The notes: a model not told the origin generated them from the letters alone. A stretch of 64,000 bases of DNA from CAWFPR01 sp963817635 (GCA_963817635.1 CAWFPR010000023.1:62001-126000); one strand, 5' to 3'. Positions 10,083 through 20,017 are shown, counted from the first letter of the stretch. Numbers and translations are program-made.

Positions 10083-12710
10083 CTACTCAGCCCTCAGCGC
10101 CGCTATGGGATCGATCGCCGCCCCCCGGCGCGCGGGAATGTAGGACGCGACGAGCGCCACCGCCAGCAGCAACAGCGTCACCGCGCCGATGGTCCGAGCA
10201 TCGGCGCCGATCACCTCCGGCGCCAGGGTCGAAAGCACCCGCGCGAATCCGAGGCCGCCGGCCACTCCGACGGCAATCCCGGCGAGGCTGTAGCTCGCGC
10301 CCTGCCGCACGATCAGCCGGATCACGGCACCGCGGGTCGCGCCGAGCGCGACGCGCACGCCAATCTCCTGCGTGCGCTGCGCGACCGAATACGACACGAC
10401 GCCGTACAGGCCGACGGCTGCGAGAATCGAGCGCAAGCCCCGCGAATCCCGCGAGCAGCGAGGCATACACACGCGGCTGCGCGATCGCCCCGGCAATCAC
10501 CTCGTCCATCGTCGTGACGCCCGCGACCGGCACTGCCGGATCGACTGAGCCCACCAGCGTGCGCAGCGCCGGAACCGCCCCGTCGGCGCCGGGCTCCGTG
10601 CGCGCCACCAGCGAGAACGCGCCCCAGTCAGGCCCCGGCTCGAGGCAGTCGAGGAACACCTCCGCCCGCGGCGTCGTCGAAAGCAGGCTCTGGCGGATGT
10701 CTCCGGTCACACCGAGGACGGTGAGCGTCACCGCCGGCTCGCCGGCGAGCGTGATCTGCCGTCCCACCGGATCCGCTCCCGGCCAGAATTTCAGCGCAGC
10801 CGTCTCGTTGATCAGGACGACGGGCATCGGCTCGTCGCGACTGAACGGACGGCCGCGCAGGATCGGCACCTGCATCGCGCGAAAGTAGCCGGGGCTGACC
10901 AGGTTGAAGTCCGCGCTCACGGCTTTGCTGCCCGGCCGATCGGCGACGCGAAACTGCAGCGAGTCGGAGCTGCCGCTGAACGGGAGGCTGGACACGAGTC
11001 CCGCCGACGTCACACCTGGAAGGCGGGAAGCCGCGTCCAGCACCTCCGCGAAGAGCCGCCGCCGCACGGCCGGATCGCCATAGCGTCCCGGCGGCAGCTG
11101 GAGGTTCGCCGCAACGAGGTGATCCGTCGTGAATCCCGTCGCGGTCGCGCGCAGCACCAGCAGGCCCTCGAGGAGCACACCGGCGCCCACCAGCAGAATC
11201 AGCGCCAGCGCGGTCTCGATCACGACCAGCGCCGCCCGTGTGCGCCGCCCGGTGGAACTCCCGGCGACGCTGCGCCCGGCCTCGCGCAGCGTGCCCGATC
11301 CGGAGCGCGGCGCGGCCACCAGCGCCGGAAGGACGCCGAAGAGCACGCCGGTCGCGAGCGACACGAGCAGCGTGAACAGGAGCACGGAGCCGTCGATGCG
11401 TGTGGCGTCGATGCGCGGCGCCGTCAGGCCCGCGGAGAGCATGGCCACCAGCCCCTTCGTTCCCCAGTTCGCGAGCAGCAACCCGAAGGCGCCGCCACAG
11501 ACCGCGATCAGCACGCTCTCGGTGAGGAGCTGCTGGAGCACGCGCAGCCGTCCGGCGCCGAGCGCGCGGCGGACCGCCAGCTCCCGTTCGCGCGAGGCGT
11601 TGCGCGCGAGCATCAGGTTCGCGACGTTGGTACAGGCCACGAGCAGGACGAGCGCGACGACGCCGAGGAAGATCAGCAGCGGCGTGCGGGCAGGGCCGGC
11701 CATCGCGTTCACCAGAGGCACGACGTTCGTGCCAACGCCGGCATTCGTGCGCGGGTAGGCCGCCGCAATACGTGCGGCAACGATCCGCATCTCCGCCTGG
11801 GCGGCGCGGATGTCCACCCCGTCGCGCAGTCGTCCAATGACGCGGAGGAACCCGTGCGAGCGATTCTGGTCGCGCGCAAGCGGGACGTAGATCTGCTCCG
11901 GCGCGGCCGTCTGGAGGAACCGGAAGCCGGAGGGCATCACGCCGACAACCGTATGCACCTGCCCATTGACGCGAATCGTGCGGCCGATGATGTCGGGGCT
12001 CCGGCCGGACAGCCGGGCCCACGCCGAATCGCTCAACACGCGATCCGCGGCGCGCCCACCTCGTCGTCGCCCGCCATGAAGGCGCGGCCGAGTGCCGGGC
12101 GCACGCCAAGGACACTGAAGAAGCCCGGAGAGACCTGGAGGGCCGGCATCAGCTCCGCGGGACCGTCGCCGGAAAGCCCGACCGGGCGCGTGGTGAACGC
12201 GGCCATCGCGTCGAAGCTCCCGGCCGACTCGCGCCATTCCGCGAAGTCCGGGTACGACGCGACGTCTTCCTGCCGATGGCTGCGCTCGTCGGTGGCCCAG
12301 ATCATCACGAGCCGCCGCGACTCGGGAAACGGCAGCGGCCGCAGCAGCACCGCGTTTACGACGCTGAAGATGGCGGTGTTGGCGCCAATGCCGAGGCCGA
12401 GCGTCAGGATCGCGACAAAGGTGAAGGCGGGAGCCTTGCGAAGCGTCCTGACGCCGTAGCGCACGTCCTGGACGATGTGCTGGAGGACCGGAATGCCGGC
12501 GCGGTCGCGATAGTGCTCGCGGACGGCCTCGATCCCGCCCAGCCGTGCCCGCGCGTGACGCCGGGCCTCCTCCTCGCTCATGCCGGCCCGCCGATTGTCG
12601 TCGATGTGCATCTGGAGATGGCTCGCCAGCTCGTCCTGGAGCTCGCGGTCCCGGCGAGACAGCATGAAGAGCCCGGCAAACCTGGCAACCCAGCCGCGAA
12701 TCTGTCTCAT
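10083..12710 (-). CDS. ADOP/MacB-type ABC permease, frame interrupted twice
   Basis: Second large duplicated-core permease. An N-terminal prefix domain (RDRELQDELASHLQMHIDDN) precedes DVRYGVRTLRKAP and the first membrane helix. Two periplasmic core domains alternate with FtsX-like segments marked by ERELAVRRALGAG and, at the C-terminus, QEIGVRVALGATRG. The frame shifts near 12040, where one missing G would give PRIAVLSDSAW, and near 10440, where one extra base separates GLAL from ILAAVGLYGVV. Both repairs restore the family sequence. The ATG at 12710 is preferred because MRQIRGW fits the family start. It lies downstream of its PadR gene, separated by heptad repeats. Confidence 0.85.
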
Positions 12711-12720
12711 AGGAATTCGT

Positions 12721-12776
12721 CCCTGAGCCCTGAGCCTTGAGCCCTGAAGCCTGAAGCCCGAAGCCTTAAGCCTCGA
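12721..12776. repeat. Eight tandem heptads between PadR and permease
   Basis: Eight consecutive 7-base units (CCCTGAG, CCCTGAG, CCTTGAG, CCCTGAA, GCCTGAA, GCCCGAA, GCCTTAA, then a degenerate unit) fill the space between the two genes. The repeat runs into the PadR reading frame, so the last PadR codons and its stop (GAG GCT TAA on the minus strand) are made of repeat sequence. Confidence 0.85.
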
Positions 12777-13104
12777 AGAACCGCGCGATGATTGCCGTCG
12801 TGCGCGCCCACTCGCCCGCTTCACGTTCGAGCTGTTTCCTTCCAGCGCGCGTCAACGTGTAGAACTTGGCGCGGCGGTTGTTATCCGATACGCCCCACGC
12901 CGACGCGATGCAGCCTTCCTGCTCGAGCTTGAGGAGCGCCGGGTACAGCGTGCCGTAGTTGACCGAGAGGAGCTGATCGCTCGTCTGCTCGATCCGCCGT
13001 GCGATGCCGTACCCGTGCATCGCACCCATCGCGTCGAGCGTCTTGAGCACCATGAGCGCCAGCGTGCCCTGCCAGACGTCTGATTTGTCGTCGCGGCTTT
13101 TCAT
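12766..13104 (-). CDS. PadR-family transcriptional regulator
   Basis: PadR repressor of about 112 aa. KSDVWQGTLALMVLKTLDAM and HGYGIARRIEQ form the helix-turn-helix region, and SVNYGTLYPALLKLEQEGCI the recognition and wing part. NRRAKFYTLTRAGRKQLE is the usual PadR C-terminal stretch. I chose the internal ATG at 13104 (MKSRDDKSDVWQG), the classic N-terminus; an ATG 63 bases upstream adds unlikely residues. It presumably controls the permease gene below it. CTATTG(G/C)AT occurs twice just upstream of the start and could be an operator. Confidence 0.85.
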   Translation of the reverse strand: MKSRDDKSDVWQGTLALMVLKTLDAMGAMHGYGIARRIEQTSDQLLSVNYGTLYPALLKLEQEGCIASAWGVSDNNRRAKFYTLTRAGRKQLEREAGEWARTTAIIARFFEA

Positions 13105-13170
13105 ATGGCTATCCAATAGGGATGGAGAATCGCATGGGTTGTATGGGAATGCAATAGGAGAATTCACGAA

Positions 13171-13226
<56 letters not shown>

Positions 13227-13237
13227 ACCTAAGCCTT

Positions 13238-14347
13238 TTAAGCCCCGCCCGGCGCGGCGAACTCGGGATTGGTGACGAATTCGCGGTCGGTCAGGGCGTT
13301 CAGGAAGGCGATCAGGTCGGCGATCTCGCTGCGGGTCAGCACGAAGCCTTTCAGGCGGGGGCTGCGCAGGGGGGTGGCGACGCCGCGGGTGGCGTAGTGC
13401 GCGATGGCGGCTTCGAGGGTGGGGACGCTGCCGTCGTGCATGTACGGGGCGGTCAGCGCGATGTTGCGCAGCGTGGGCGCGCGAAAGCTGCCCATGTCGG
13501 CCGGCCGGCCGGTCCGGTCGATCAGGCCGCGGTCGGTCGCCGGATAGGCGCCGCGCCCGTCGATGTTGTAGAGGGCGGTGTTGTGAAACGTCGGCGTGAC
13601 CGGGTCGGCGCCGTCGTAATCGACCGGGCCCGACAGGTTGAAGCCGCCGTGACAGCCGCCGCAGGCGAGGCGATCCGAGAAGAACAGCTTCATCCCGCGC
13701 AGCGCGCCGGGCGTCATGGCCGTGCGCTCGTCGCGATAGAGATACCGATCCAGCGGCGACCCGGCTGACACGAGCGTGCGCTCGAACGAGGCGATCGCCT
13801 TCACGATGTTCTCGAGGGTCACCGGCGAGGCCTCGCCTGGAAATGCCTCACGGAACCGCGCCACCTCGTCTTCGCGCGCTCCGAAGCGCGCGGCGATCTC
13901 CGCCTCGCGCCCCTTGAGCCCCAGTTCGATCGGATGTTCGTTGAACATCGGCACGGCCATCTGCGCCTCGAGCGTGCGCGTGGCGCCGTCGGCCCAGCCG
14001 TACGATGCGTTGTACGCCACGTTGGCGAGCGTCATCGTGCCGCGCGCGTGGGCCTGCCCCGTCGAGCCGATCGCCGCGGCGCGCCCATCGGTGAAGGCGA
14101 CCGCCTGGACGTGACAGCTCGCGCACGCATACGTGCCGTTGCCGGACAGCCGCGTGTCGTAGAAGAGCGAGCGCCCGAGCGCGACCCTGGCCTCGCTCAT
14201 CGGGTTGTCGGGCGGCACGCGAGGCACGGGCAACCCCGGCGGCAGACGCCATCGATACGGCGCCGACGCCGGCACAGCGGTCGAGGCTGACGGTGGCGCC
14301 TCGAACAGGCACCGAGTACGAAGCGTGGCGGCGAGCCCGACCGCCAC
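13238..14347 (-). CDS. Di-haem cytochrome c peroxidase-like enzyme, MXAN_0977/MbnH type
   Basis: Exported di-haem c-type protein of about 369 aa. Two haem attachment motifs are visible, CASCH in the N-terminal half and CGGCH in the C-terminal half. The segments PDNPMSEARVALGRSLFYD, LSGNGTYACASCH and FNEHPIELGLKGREAEI match the MXAN_0977 group of the MauG/CcpA superfamily, which includes MbnH. The start is uncertain: upstream codons consist of heptad repeats (GRRSAVG-like), so I use the GTG at 14347 just after the repeats, with GGAGGA directly before it. The copper-binding MbnP-type partner expected for MbnH is not beside it, so its substrate is unknown. Confidence 0.8.
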   Translation of the reverse strand: MAVGLAATLRTRCLFEAPPSASTAVPASAPYRWRLPPGLPVPRVPPDNPMSEARVALGRSLFYDTRLSGNGTYACASCHVQAVAFTDGRAAAIGSTGQAHARGTMTLANVAYNASYGWADGATRTLEAQMAVPMFNEHPIELGLKGREAEIAARFGAREDEVARFREAFPGEASPVTLENIVKAIASFERTLVSAGSPLDRYLYRDERTAMTPGALRGMKLFFSDRLACGGCHGGFNLSGPVDYDGADPVTPTFHNTALYNIDGRGAYPATDRGLIDRTGRPADMGSFRAPTLRNIALTAPYMHDGSVPTLEAAIAHYATRGVATPLRSPRLKGFVLTRSEIADLIAFLNALTDREFVTNPEFAAPGGA

Positions 14348-14351
14348 TCCT

Positions 14352-14442
14352 CCGAGCGCCGAGCGCCGACCGCCGACCGCCGACCGCCGAGCGCCGAGCC
14401 CCGACCGCCGAACCCCGACCGCCGACCGCCGACCGCCGAGCG
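14352..14442. repeat. Thirteen tandem heptads, CCGAnCG family
   Basis: Thirteen contiguous 7-base units, mostly CCGACCG or CCGAGCG, with CCGAGCC and CCGAACC variants, spanning 91 bases. They lie between the TPR gene end and the di-haem gene start. In the minus-strand frame they would encode GRRSAVG-like repeats, which probably are not translated. Confidence 0.88.
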
Positions 14443-14451
14443 CCGCCACCC

Positions 14452-15135
14452 TCACCAGCGGCTGCGCGACGAAGACAGCGCCATCAACTCGCTGTCTTTC
14501 GCCATCTCACTCCGCTCGCCGACCCATTTCGAGAAGTCGTCGACGGTCGCCGCGTCAACGCCCGCGGCGTCGGCCTGGTGCGCCGCCACCCAGGTCCGCA
14601 TCGCCGCCATCAGCAGGTCCGCCTGCTTCCGATCCGCCGCGAACAGATCCAGGTACGCTTTCTTCGCGTTGTCGATCCGGTTGAGCGACAGGTACGCCTC
14701 GCCGCGGTACTCGATCGCCTCGGCATAGAACCCGGGCGCCATCGAGATGGCCCTGTCGTACATCTCGAGCGCGGTGGCGTAGTCGCCGGTCTTGCGATAC
14801 GCGTAGCCCATGCCGTTGTAGGCCTGGAACAGCTTCGGCGAATCCTTCGCCGCGTTCTTGAAGTCCTTCAGCGACTTCTCGAATTCGCCGCGGGCTTTCG
14901 ACATGAGCTTCGCGGCCTCGTCGCCCAATCGGGCCGCGGCGTCCTCTTCGAGCTTCTTGCCCTTGTCCTTGTGCGAGATGCCGCTGTTGTAGGCCTCGAT
15001 GGCGCGCTCCTCCGGCGTCATGCTCGCGCGCGATGACGCCGCGGACGGAAGCGACGAGCCGGACGCGAGCGCCACCGCCTGGTAGCAGGCAAACGCGGCG
15101 CCGAGCACGAACAACCCCTTCAATGCACGTGACAT
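14452..15135 (-). CDS. Exported TPR-repeat protein
   Basis: Protein of about 227 aa with an N-terminal hydrophobic signal or anchor (GLFVLGAAFACYQAVALASG). A charged region follows, then at least two tetratricopeptide-like units, FQAYNGMGYAYRKTGDYATA and AEAIEYRGEAYLSLNRIDNA. TPR proteins act as scaffolds; no partner is obvious. The start at 15135 is fixed by AAGGAG about 7 bases upstream, which overlaps the 3' end of the repaired yceI-like gene, so the two are co-transcribed and probably translationally coupled. Confidence 0.8.
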   Translation of the reverse strand: MSRALKGLFVLGAAFACYQAVALASGSSLPSAASSRASMTPEERAIEAYNSGISHKDKGKKLEEDAAARLGDEAAKLMSKARGEFEKSLKDFKNAAKDSPKLFQAYNGMGYAYRKTGDYATALEMYDRAISMAPGFYAEAIEYRGEAYLSLNRIDNAKKAYLDLFAADRKQADLLMAAMRTWVAAHQADAAGVDAATVDDFSKWVGERSEMAKDSELMALSSSRSRW

Positions 15136-15139
15136 ACCT

Positions 15140-15788
15140 CTACTCCTTGAAAAAAGGACCGCGGGCGCCTGGCGCATGCTCGCCTCCGGCGCGGGTGAGT
15201 TCGAGAATCGATCGAGATGGTGACCTCGTTGCCAACGACAGCGCCGCCCCCTTCGAGCAGGCGGTTGTAGACGAGGCCGAAATCGCGCCGGTCGAGCGTG
15301 GTCCGCGCCGTCGCCCCGATGCGCCGGCTGCCCCAGATGTCGGTGATCTCCGGCGTCGGGCCCTCGACCTCCAGCGTCACTTCCTTCGTCACGCCGTGCA
15401 TCGTCAGATCGCCGGTGAGCCTGATGTGACCGGCCCCATCGGCCATCGCCCGCCGCGACGTGAACGTGATGGCCGGGAACTTCTCGACATCGAAGAACAA
15501 GGGACCGCGAAGGTCGGCGTCGCGGTCCGGATTGCGCGTGTCAATCGTCTTCGCGTCGAGTGAGGCCTCGACGGCGAGCGTGGACGGGTCCTTCGGATCG
15601 AAGGTCGCGGTCCCGGCCGGTCCGTCGAACACGCCTTTGACGTTCGACACGACCATGTGACGAACCGAGAACTGCGCCGCGGAGTGTCCCGCGTCAATCG
15701 TCCACACCGCCGGCTGCGCCGCGGCCCCGTGCGGCCACAGCAGGACCGACAGGCAGAGAACGCGGCAGCGGATCGCCAGATTGAGCAT
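15140..15788 (-). CDS. YceI-family periplasmic protein, frameshift near the C-terminus
   Basis: YceI-like lipocalin-fold protein that binds isoprenoid-type lipids in the periplasm. The signal peptide (MLNLAIRCRVLCLSVLLW) is followed by VWTIDAGHSAAQFSVRHMVVSNVKG, the family signature. RLTGDLTMHGVTKEVTLEVE and DRRDFGLVYNRLLEGGG come later. In the raw frame the end is abnormal. Removing one T near 15203 gives SIDLELTR, the usual YceI ending, and a stop at 15140 directly over the ribosome-binding site of the TPR gene. This makes the shift very likely a sequence error. Confidence 0.85.
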
Positions 15789-16121
15789 GTTTCGCACCGG
15801 ACGCCTCAGCCCCCGAGCAAACCGCGTGCCTCGGGCGCGCGACGGCTGTCGCACCGTTGGCGCCTGCGCCTGGCTCGGCCCGACGGGCATCGTGCGGGGA
15901 CGCCCGACGCTGTCGTGTTACGCCGGCCGTCTAACGGTTACGAAACCCGTGCGGCCAGTGGCGGGCATGATACGCCAACCACCGCGCGTCCGTCCGGACG
16001 TTTGGATTTCGAGCGCCGGACGCCTCCAAACCTCCGAACGCCCGGAAGGCAGCCCGACAGGATCGCGCCCAGGCTTCGTGCTCGTCCCTTTCGAACGCAG
16101 CTGACTCCAGCCGTGTGTCCG
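15789..16121. other. Intergenic region without recognised gene
   Basis: About 330 bases between the YceI start and the end of the LytTR regulator gene. Short open frames on both strands have no family resemblance. GTCCGGACG-type short palindromes occur near 15990, but nothing long enough to call a terminator. Confidence 0.5.
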
Positions 16122-16886
16122 TCACACCAGGTCGCGCAGCTTCCGCTCGAGCGAACCGCGGTGGAGCCGCGTCACGCGAAGCCGGGCGCCGCTCTTCATG
16201 ACGACGTCGTATTCCCCGCCGCCGGCGACCTGGAGTTCCAGCACGCGGCGCAGATTGACGATCGTCGATCGATGGATGCGGGCGAATCCGCTCCCGAGCC
16301 GCTCTTCCATGACGGCCATCCGCTCGCGCGCCTGGCAGGTGCCCGCGTCGGCGTGCACGTCGATGTAGTTGCCATCGGCGCCCACCCACTCGATGGTGTC
16401 GCGCGCGACGAAGAGGACGCGGCCGGCGCTGCGCAGCACGAGCCGCTCGCGGCTGCCCGCGACCGCCGGGCTCCCCAGCAGCCCGGAGTACCGCCGGACG
16501 GTGTCCCCGGCGCCGCGTCCCGCCAGCAGGCGGCGTGCGCGCGCGACGACCCCAGCCAGGCGCGACGGCCCGAACGGCTTCAGCAGATAGTCGAACGCGT
16601 GCACCTCGAACGCCTTCAGCGCGTAGGCGTCGAACGCCGTCACGAACACCACCGGCGGCATCTGGTCCACGCCGATGGCCTCAATCACGTCGAACGCGTT
16701 CATCTCGGGCATCTGGACGTCGAGGAAGACCAGGTCGGGACCGAGCCGCGGGATCGCCTCCAGCGCCTCCCCGCCGTGTGCGCACTGCGCGAGCACGTCG
16801 ATGTCGCCCTGGGCCCGCAGGAGCGCGACCAGGTGCTCGCGCGCCAGGGGCTGATCTTCGACAACGACCACACGCAGCGGCTTCAT
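16122..16886 (-). CDS. LytTR-family response regulator
   Basis: Response regulator of 254 aa with a receiver domain (about residues 4-120) and a LytTR DNA-binding domain (about 150-250). Phosphoacceptor Asp56 lies in LVFLDVQMPEMNAFDV; VFVTAFDAYALKAFEVHAFDY and LLKPFG are the conserved downstream residues. The LytTR part shows WVGADGNYIDVHAD and IHRSTIVNLRRV. Its start overlaps the sensor kinase stop by 4 bases, so both proteins form one two-component system. Confidence 0.92.
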   Translation of the reverse strand: MKPLRVVVVEDQPLAREHLVALLRAQGDIDVLAQCAHGGEALEAIPRLGPDLVFLDVQMPEMNAFDVIEAIGVDQMPPVVFVTAFDAYALKAFEVHAFDYLLKPFGPSRLAGVVARARRLLAGRGAGDTVRRYSGLLGSPAVAGSRERLVLRSAGRVLFVARDTIEWVGADGNYIDVHADAGTCQARERMAVMEERLGSGFARIHRSTIVNLRRVLELQVAGGGEYDVVMKSGARLRVTRLHRGSLERKLRDLV

Positions 16887-17995
16887 GCCGGAACCTCGGC
16901 GCGCGCGCGATCGGTCATCGGCACGAACGGCAGCCGGATCGAGACGACGGCGCCGCCGCCGGGCGGTGACTCGACGGTCAGGCTCTGCGCGTCGCCGTAC
17001 AGCTGCCGGAGCCGCTGGCGCGCATTCTCCAGCCCGATCCCCGAGCGGCTGCCCCCCGCGCGCACCCCGAGACCGTCGTCCTGCACCGTCAGGGCCAGGA
17101 CGTCGCCGGTTCGCCGTGCGGCGATCCGCACGTGGCCCCCGGCGGCGCGCGGCGCGAGGCCGTGTCGAATCGCGTTTTCGACGAGCGGCTGGAGCAGCAG
17201 CACCGGTACCGACGCCCCGAGCGTCTCGGGGTCGGCCTCAATGGACACGGCGAGCCGCTGGCCCATGTTCGCCTGTTCGATCGCCACGTAGTGCCTGACG
17301 TGCTCGAGCTCACGCGCGAGCGAGACCTCGGCGGCGTCGCCGGCGCTCAGCGTCATGCGCAGCAGGTCGCCCAGCCGCTCGATCATCGCGTCGGCCGCGG
17401 CGACGTCACGGTGGACGAGCGCGGCGATCGTGTGCAGCGAGTTGAAGAGGAAGTGCGGCTGGAGCTGCCGCTGCAGGGCCTGGAGCTGCGCCTGCACGAG
17501 CCGCGCTTCGAGCTGGGCCGCCCGAAGCTCGCGTTCCCGCGCGTCGGCGCGGAACGAGATCGCGTGCGCCAGGCCCACGAGCGCCCAGTACATCGTGATC
17601 TCCCACTCGACGTGGATGCGCATGGGCACGCGGATTTCGTCCAGCGCGGTCGAGAGCGGCACGTGGAACAGCCAGGCTCGCAGGCCAGCGGCGACCGCCG
17701 TCACGATCGCGAGGTGGAGTGCCGCGAACAGGACGCTCGCGCCGCCGTGCACGGCCAGGCCCCGGACGAGCGCCCCCGACACCAGGCGATACCGCATGCC
17801 CAGGTAGAGCACGACGGGCGCAAACGCGGTCCACACCAGCCAGTAGGCGAGGTTGTTCAGGAAGATGTAGAGGTTCGTGCCCGGCGTGTTCACGATCCGC
17901 ACGGCGACGAGGCCGGTCGCAACCGCCACGATCGCGCCGGCGAGCAGCACATACGGGACGATGCGGGCAAGACGGCCGGACATGACGGCGTCCAC
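16883..17995 (-). CDS. LytS/YehU-type sensor histidine kinase
   Basis: Membrane histidine kinase of 370 aa. Four or so hydrophobic helices occupy residues 10-145. A short helical linker leads to the His_kinase domain QRQLQPHFLFNSLHTIAAL, with phosphoacceptor His181. The ATP-binding part shows LLLQPLVENAIRHGLAPR (N box) and SGIGLENARQRLRQLYGD (G box). No separate sensing domain is visible, so sensing is probably by the membrane part. Divergent from a paralogous kinase/regulator pair 145 bases away. Confidence 0.92.
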   Translation of the reverse strand: MDAVMSGRLARIVPYVLLAGAIVAVATGLVAVRIVNTPGTNLYIFLNNLAYWLVWTAFAPVVLYLGMRYRLVSGALVRGLAVHGGASVLFAALHLAIVTAVAAGLRAWLFHVPLSTALDEIRVPMRIHVEWEITMYWALVGLAHAISFRADARERELRAAQLEARLVQAQLQALQRQLQPHFLFNSLHTIAALVHRDVAAADAMIERLGDLLRMTLSAGDAAEVSLARELEHVRHYVAIEQANMGQRLAVSIEADPETLGASVPVLLLQPLVENAIRHGLAPRAAGGHVRIAARRTGDVLALTVQDDGLGVRAGGSRSGIGLENARQRLRQLYGDAQSLTVESPPGGGAVVSIRLPFVPMTDRARAEVPA

Positions 17996-18140
17996 TATCG
18001 GGCGGCGCGTGGCCGGCGGTCAACCCTCGGCTGTCCACCATCGCGCGGCGCCCGCGTTTCGTCACACCCGGACGGCGCCGGTCCCGCACATTGTCGTTGA
18101 ACACCGGGCCGCGTGGCAGGGTAAGCTCTTGGCACACGCC

Positions 18141-19235
18141 ATGGATCTGACCGGCCCCCCGGATCGGCGACGCGCATGGACGCTTCGGGCGGCGGTGGCG
18201 GCCTTCTGGATCGTCCTCGCGCTGGTGTACGCCGGACAGATCTGGTGGCTGAACAACTCGCGCGGCGAGCGCATCGACATGCGCGCCGCCCTCGCGTGGC
18301 AGGGCACCTACTACCTCGTGTGGATCCCCTTCACGCTGGCGATCTGGCGGATCACGCGCAACTGGCTGCCGGACGTGATGGGCTGGACGCGCTGGGTGCT
18401 CTCGCACCTTGCGCTCGCGCTGGTGATCGGGATCGTCCAGTCGCTCGTGGTGGTGGCGATCGCGCTGCCGCTCGCGCCAGAGTCCGAGCCGCTCTCGATG
18501 GTCATCATCGGCCAGTTCCGCGGCCGGCTTCACCTGCAGATTCTCGTCTACGCCGCCATCGCCGGCATGGGCCAGGCGCTCGCGCTCTACGATCGCTACC
18601 GCGAACGGCAGGTGGCGGCTGCGCGGCTCGAAGCCGAACTGTCGGCGGCGCGCCTCGACGCGCTGCGCGCCCAGCTGCAGCCGCACTTCCTCTTCAATTC
18701 GCTGCACAGCATCGCGTCGCTCGCCCGCTCGGGCGATACGGCCGGCGTCGTGCGCCTCATCGCCGGCTTCAGCGACCTGCTGCGGCACGTGCTCGACACG
18801 ACCGCGGCGCACCAGTCGCTCGCCGAGGAGATGCACCTCGTCGAGGAGTACCTCGACATCCAGCGGGTGCGGTTCGGCGACCGGCTGACCGTCACGGTGG
18901 ATCTCGCGAAGGACGCGGCCGGTGCCCTCGTGCCCCCGCTCATCGTGCAGCCGCTCGTGGAAAACGCGCTGCGCCACGGCCTGAGCGCACGCGTCGAGCC
19001 CGGGCACGTCTCGGTGCGCGCCCGCGTCGGCGACGGCTGGACCACGGTCGATGTCGAGGACAACGGCGCGGGCGTGCCGGCCGGGTGGAGCCTGGCCGCC
19101 TCGCCCGGCACCGGACTGCGCAATCTCGCGTCGCGGCTGGCCGCCGAGTTCGGCGATCGGCAATCCGTGACGCTCGAACCGCGGACGGGCGGCGGCGCCA
19201 GGGCCACGGTCCGCGTTCCGTTCGTGCCCGCATGA
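18141..19235 (+). CDS. LytS/YehU-type sensor histidine kinase, paralogue
   Basis: Second membrane histidine kinase of the same family, 364 aa. The N-terminal about 145 residues are four hydrophobic helices. RAQLQPHFLFNSLHSIASLA carries phosphoacceptor His182. LIVQPLVENALRHGLSAR and TGLRNLASRLAAEFGDRQS are the N and G boxes. The ATG at 18141 is chosen because MDLTGPPDRRRAWTLRAAVA leads straight into the first helix; earlier in-frame codons run into the divergent gene. The stop overlaps the regulator start (ATGA). Confidence 0.92.
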   Translation: MDLTGPPDRRRAWTLRAAVAAFWIVLALVYAGQIWWLNNSRGERIDMRAALAWQGTYYLVWIPFTLAIWRITRNWLPDVMGWTRWVLSHLALALVIGIVQSLVVVAIALPLAPESEPLSMVIIGQFRGRLHLQILVYAAIAGMGQALALYDRYRERQVAAARLEAELSAARLDALRAQLQPHFLFNSLHSIASLARSGDTAGVVRLIAGFSDLLRHVLDTTAAHQSLAEEMHLVEEYLDIQRVRFGDRLTVTVDLAKDAAGALVPPLIVQPLVENALRHGLSARVEPGHVSVRARVGDGWTTVDVEDNGAGVPAGWSLAASPGTGLRNLASRLAAEFGDRQSVTLEPRTGGGARATVRVPFVPA

Positions 19236-20017
19236 CCACGCACCCGCCCGCTCCTCCGTGGCGCGCGCTCGTCGTGGACGACGAGCCTCCAGCCCGGCAG
19301 ACGCTGCGGCTGCTCCTCGAGCGGCATCCCGACTTCACGATCGCGGGTGAATGCGCGCACGGCGAAGAGGCTATCGGCCGCATCCGTCAGGCTCCTCCCG
19401 ACGTGCTCTTCCTCGACGTCCAGATGCCCGGGCTGGACGGCTTCGACGTGCTGCGCGCAATCGGGCCCGCCACGATCCCGGCCCTCGTCTTCGTGACGGC
19501 GTTCGACCAGTACGCGCTGCGCGCCTTCGAAACCCACGCGCTCGACTACCTGCTGAAGCCGTTCGCCGACGAGCGGTTCGAGGCGGTGCTCGAGCGGGTC
19601 CGGGTGCGACTGCGCGAACGCAGCCAGGCGTCCATGGGGGCGCGGCTGGCGGCGATGCTTTCGACGACCGGCCCGGCCACCGACGTCCAGCAGCTCGTCG
19701 TGCGCGACGGCGGGCGCACGCTGATCATCCCCTTCGACGACATCGTCTGGATCGAGGCCGAAGACTACTACGTCCGCATCCACACGCAGGCCCGCAGCAC
19801 GCTGGCGCGGCTGTCGCTGCGCGCGCTCGCGTCGAGCCTCGACTCCGGACGCTTCGTCCGTGTGCACCGGTCTACCATCGTCAACGTGCGGTGCGTCCGC
19901 GAAGTGGAGCCACTGGCCTCCGGCGACCAGCGCCTGGTCCTGCTGGACGGGACCGAGCTGCGGGTGAGCCGCACCTACCGCGGAGACCTGGAAACACGGC
20001 TGAAGAGGGAGGGATAA
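19232..20017 (+). CDS. LytTR-family response regulator, paralogue
   Basis: Response regulator of 261 aa forming an operon with the kinase before it. The receiver domain has Asp62 in VLFLDVQMPGLDGFDV, FVTAFDQYALRAFETHALDY and LLKPFADERF. The LytTR domain has VWIEAEDYYVRIHTQ and VRVHRSTIVNVRCVREVE, ending in ELRVSRTYRGDLE. Similar architecture to the divergent pair suggests duplication followed by specialisation. LytTR proteins bind paired direct repeats upstream of targets; the shared 17996-18140 spacer is one candidate. Confidence 0.92.
   Translation: MTTHPPAPPWRALVVDDEPPARQTLRLLLERHPDFTIAGECAHGEEAIGRIRQAPPDVLFLDVQMPGLDGFDVLRAIGPATIPALVFVTAFDQYALRAFETHALDYLLKPFADERFEAVLERVRVRLRERSQASMGARLAAMLSTTGPATDVQQLVVRDGGRTLIIPFDDIVWIEAEDYYVRIHTQARSTLARLSLRALASSLDSGRFVRVHRSTIVNVRCVREVEPLASGDQRLVLLDGTELRVSRTYRGDLETRLKREG

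Noticed and set aside
14352..14455. N-terminal GRRSAVG repeats as part of the di-haem protein
   Set aside because: They are the translation of a non-coding heptad array. Signal-like sequence begins after it.
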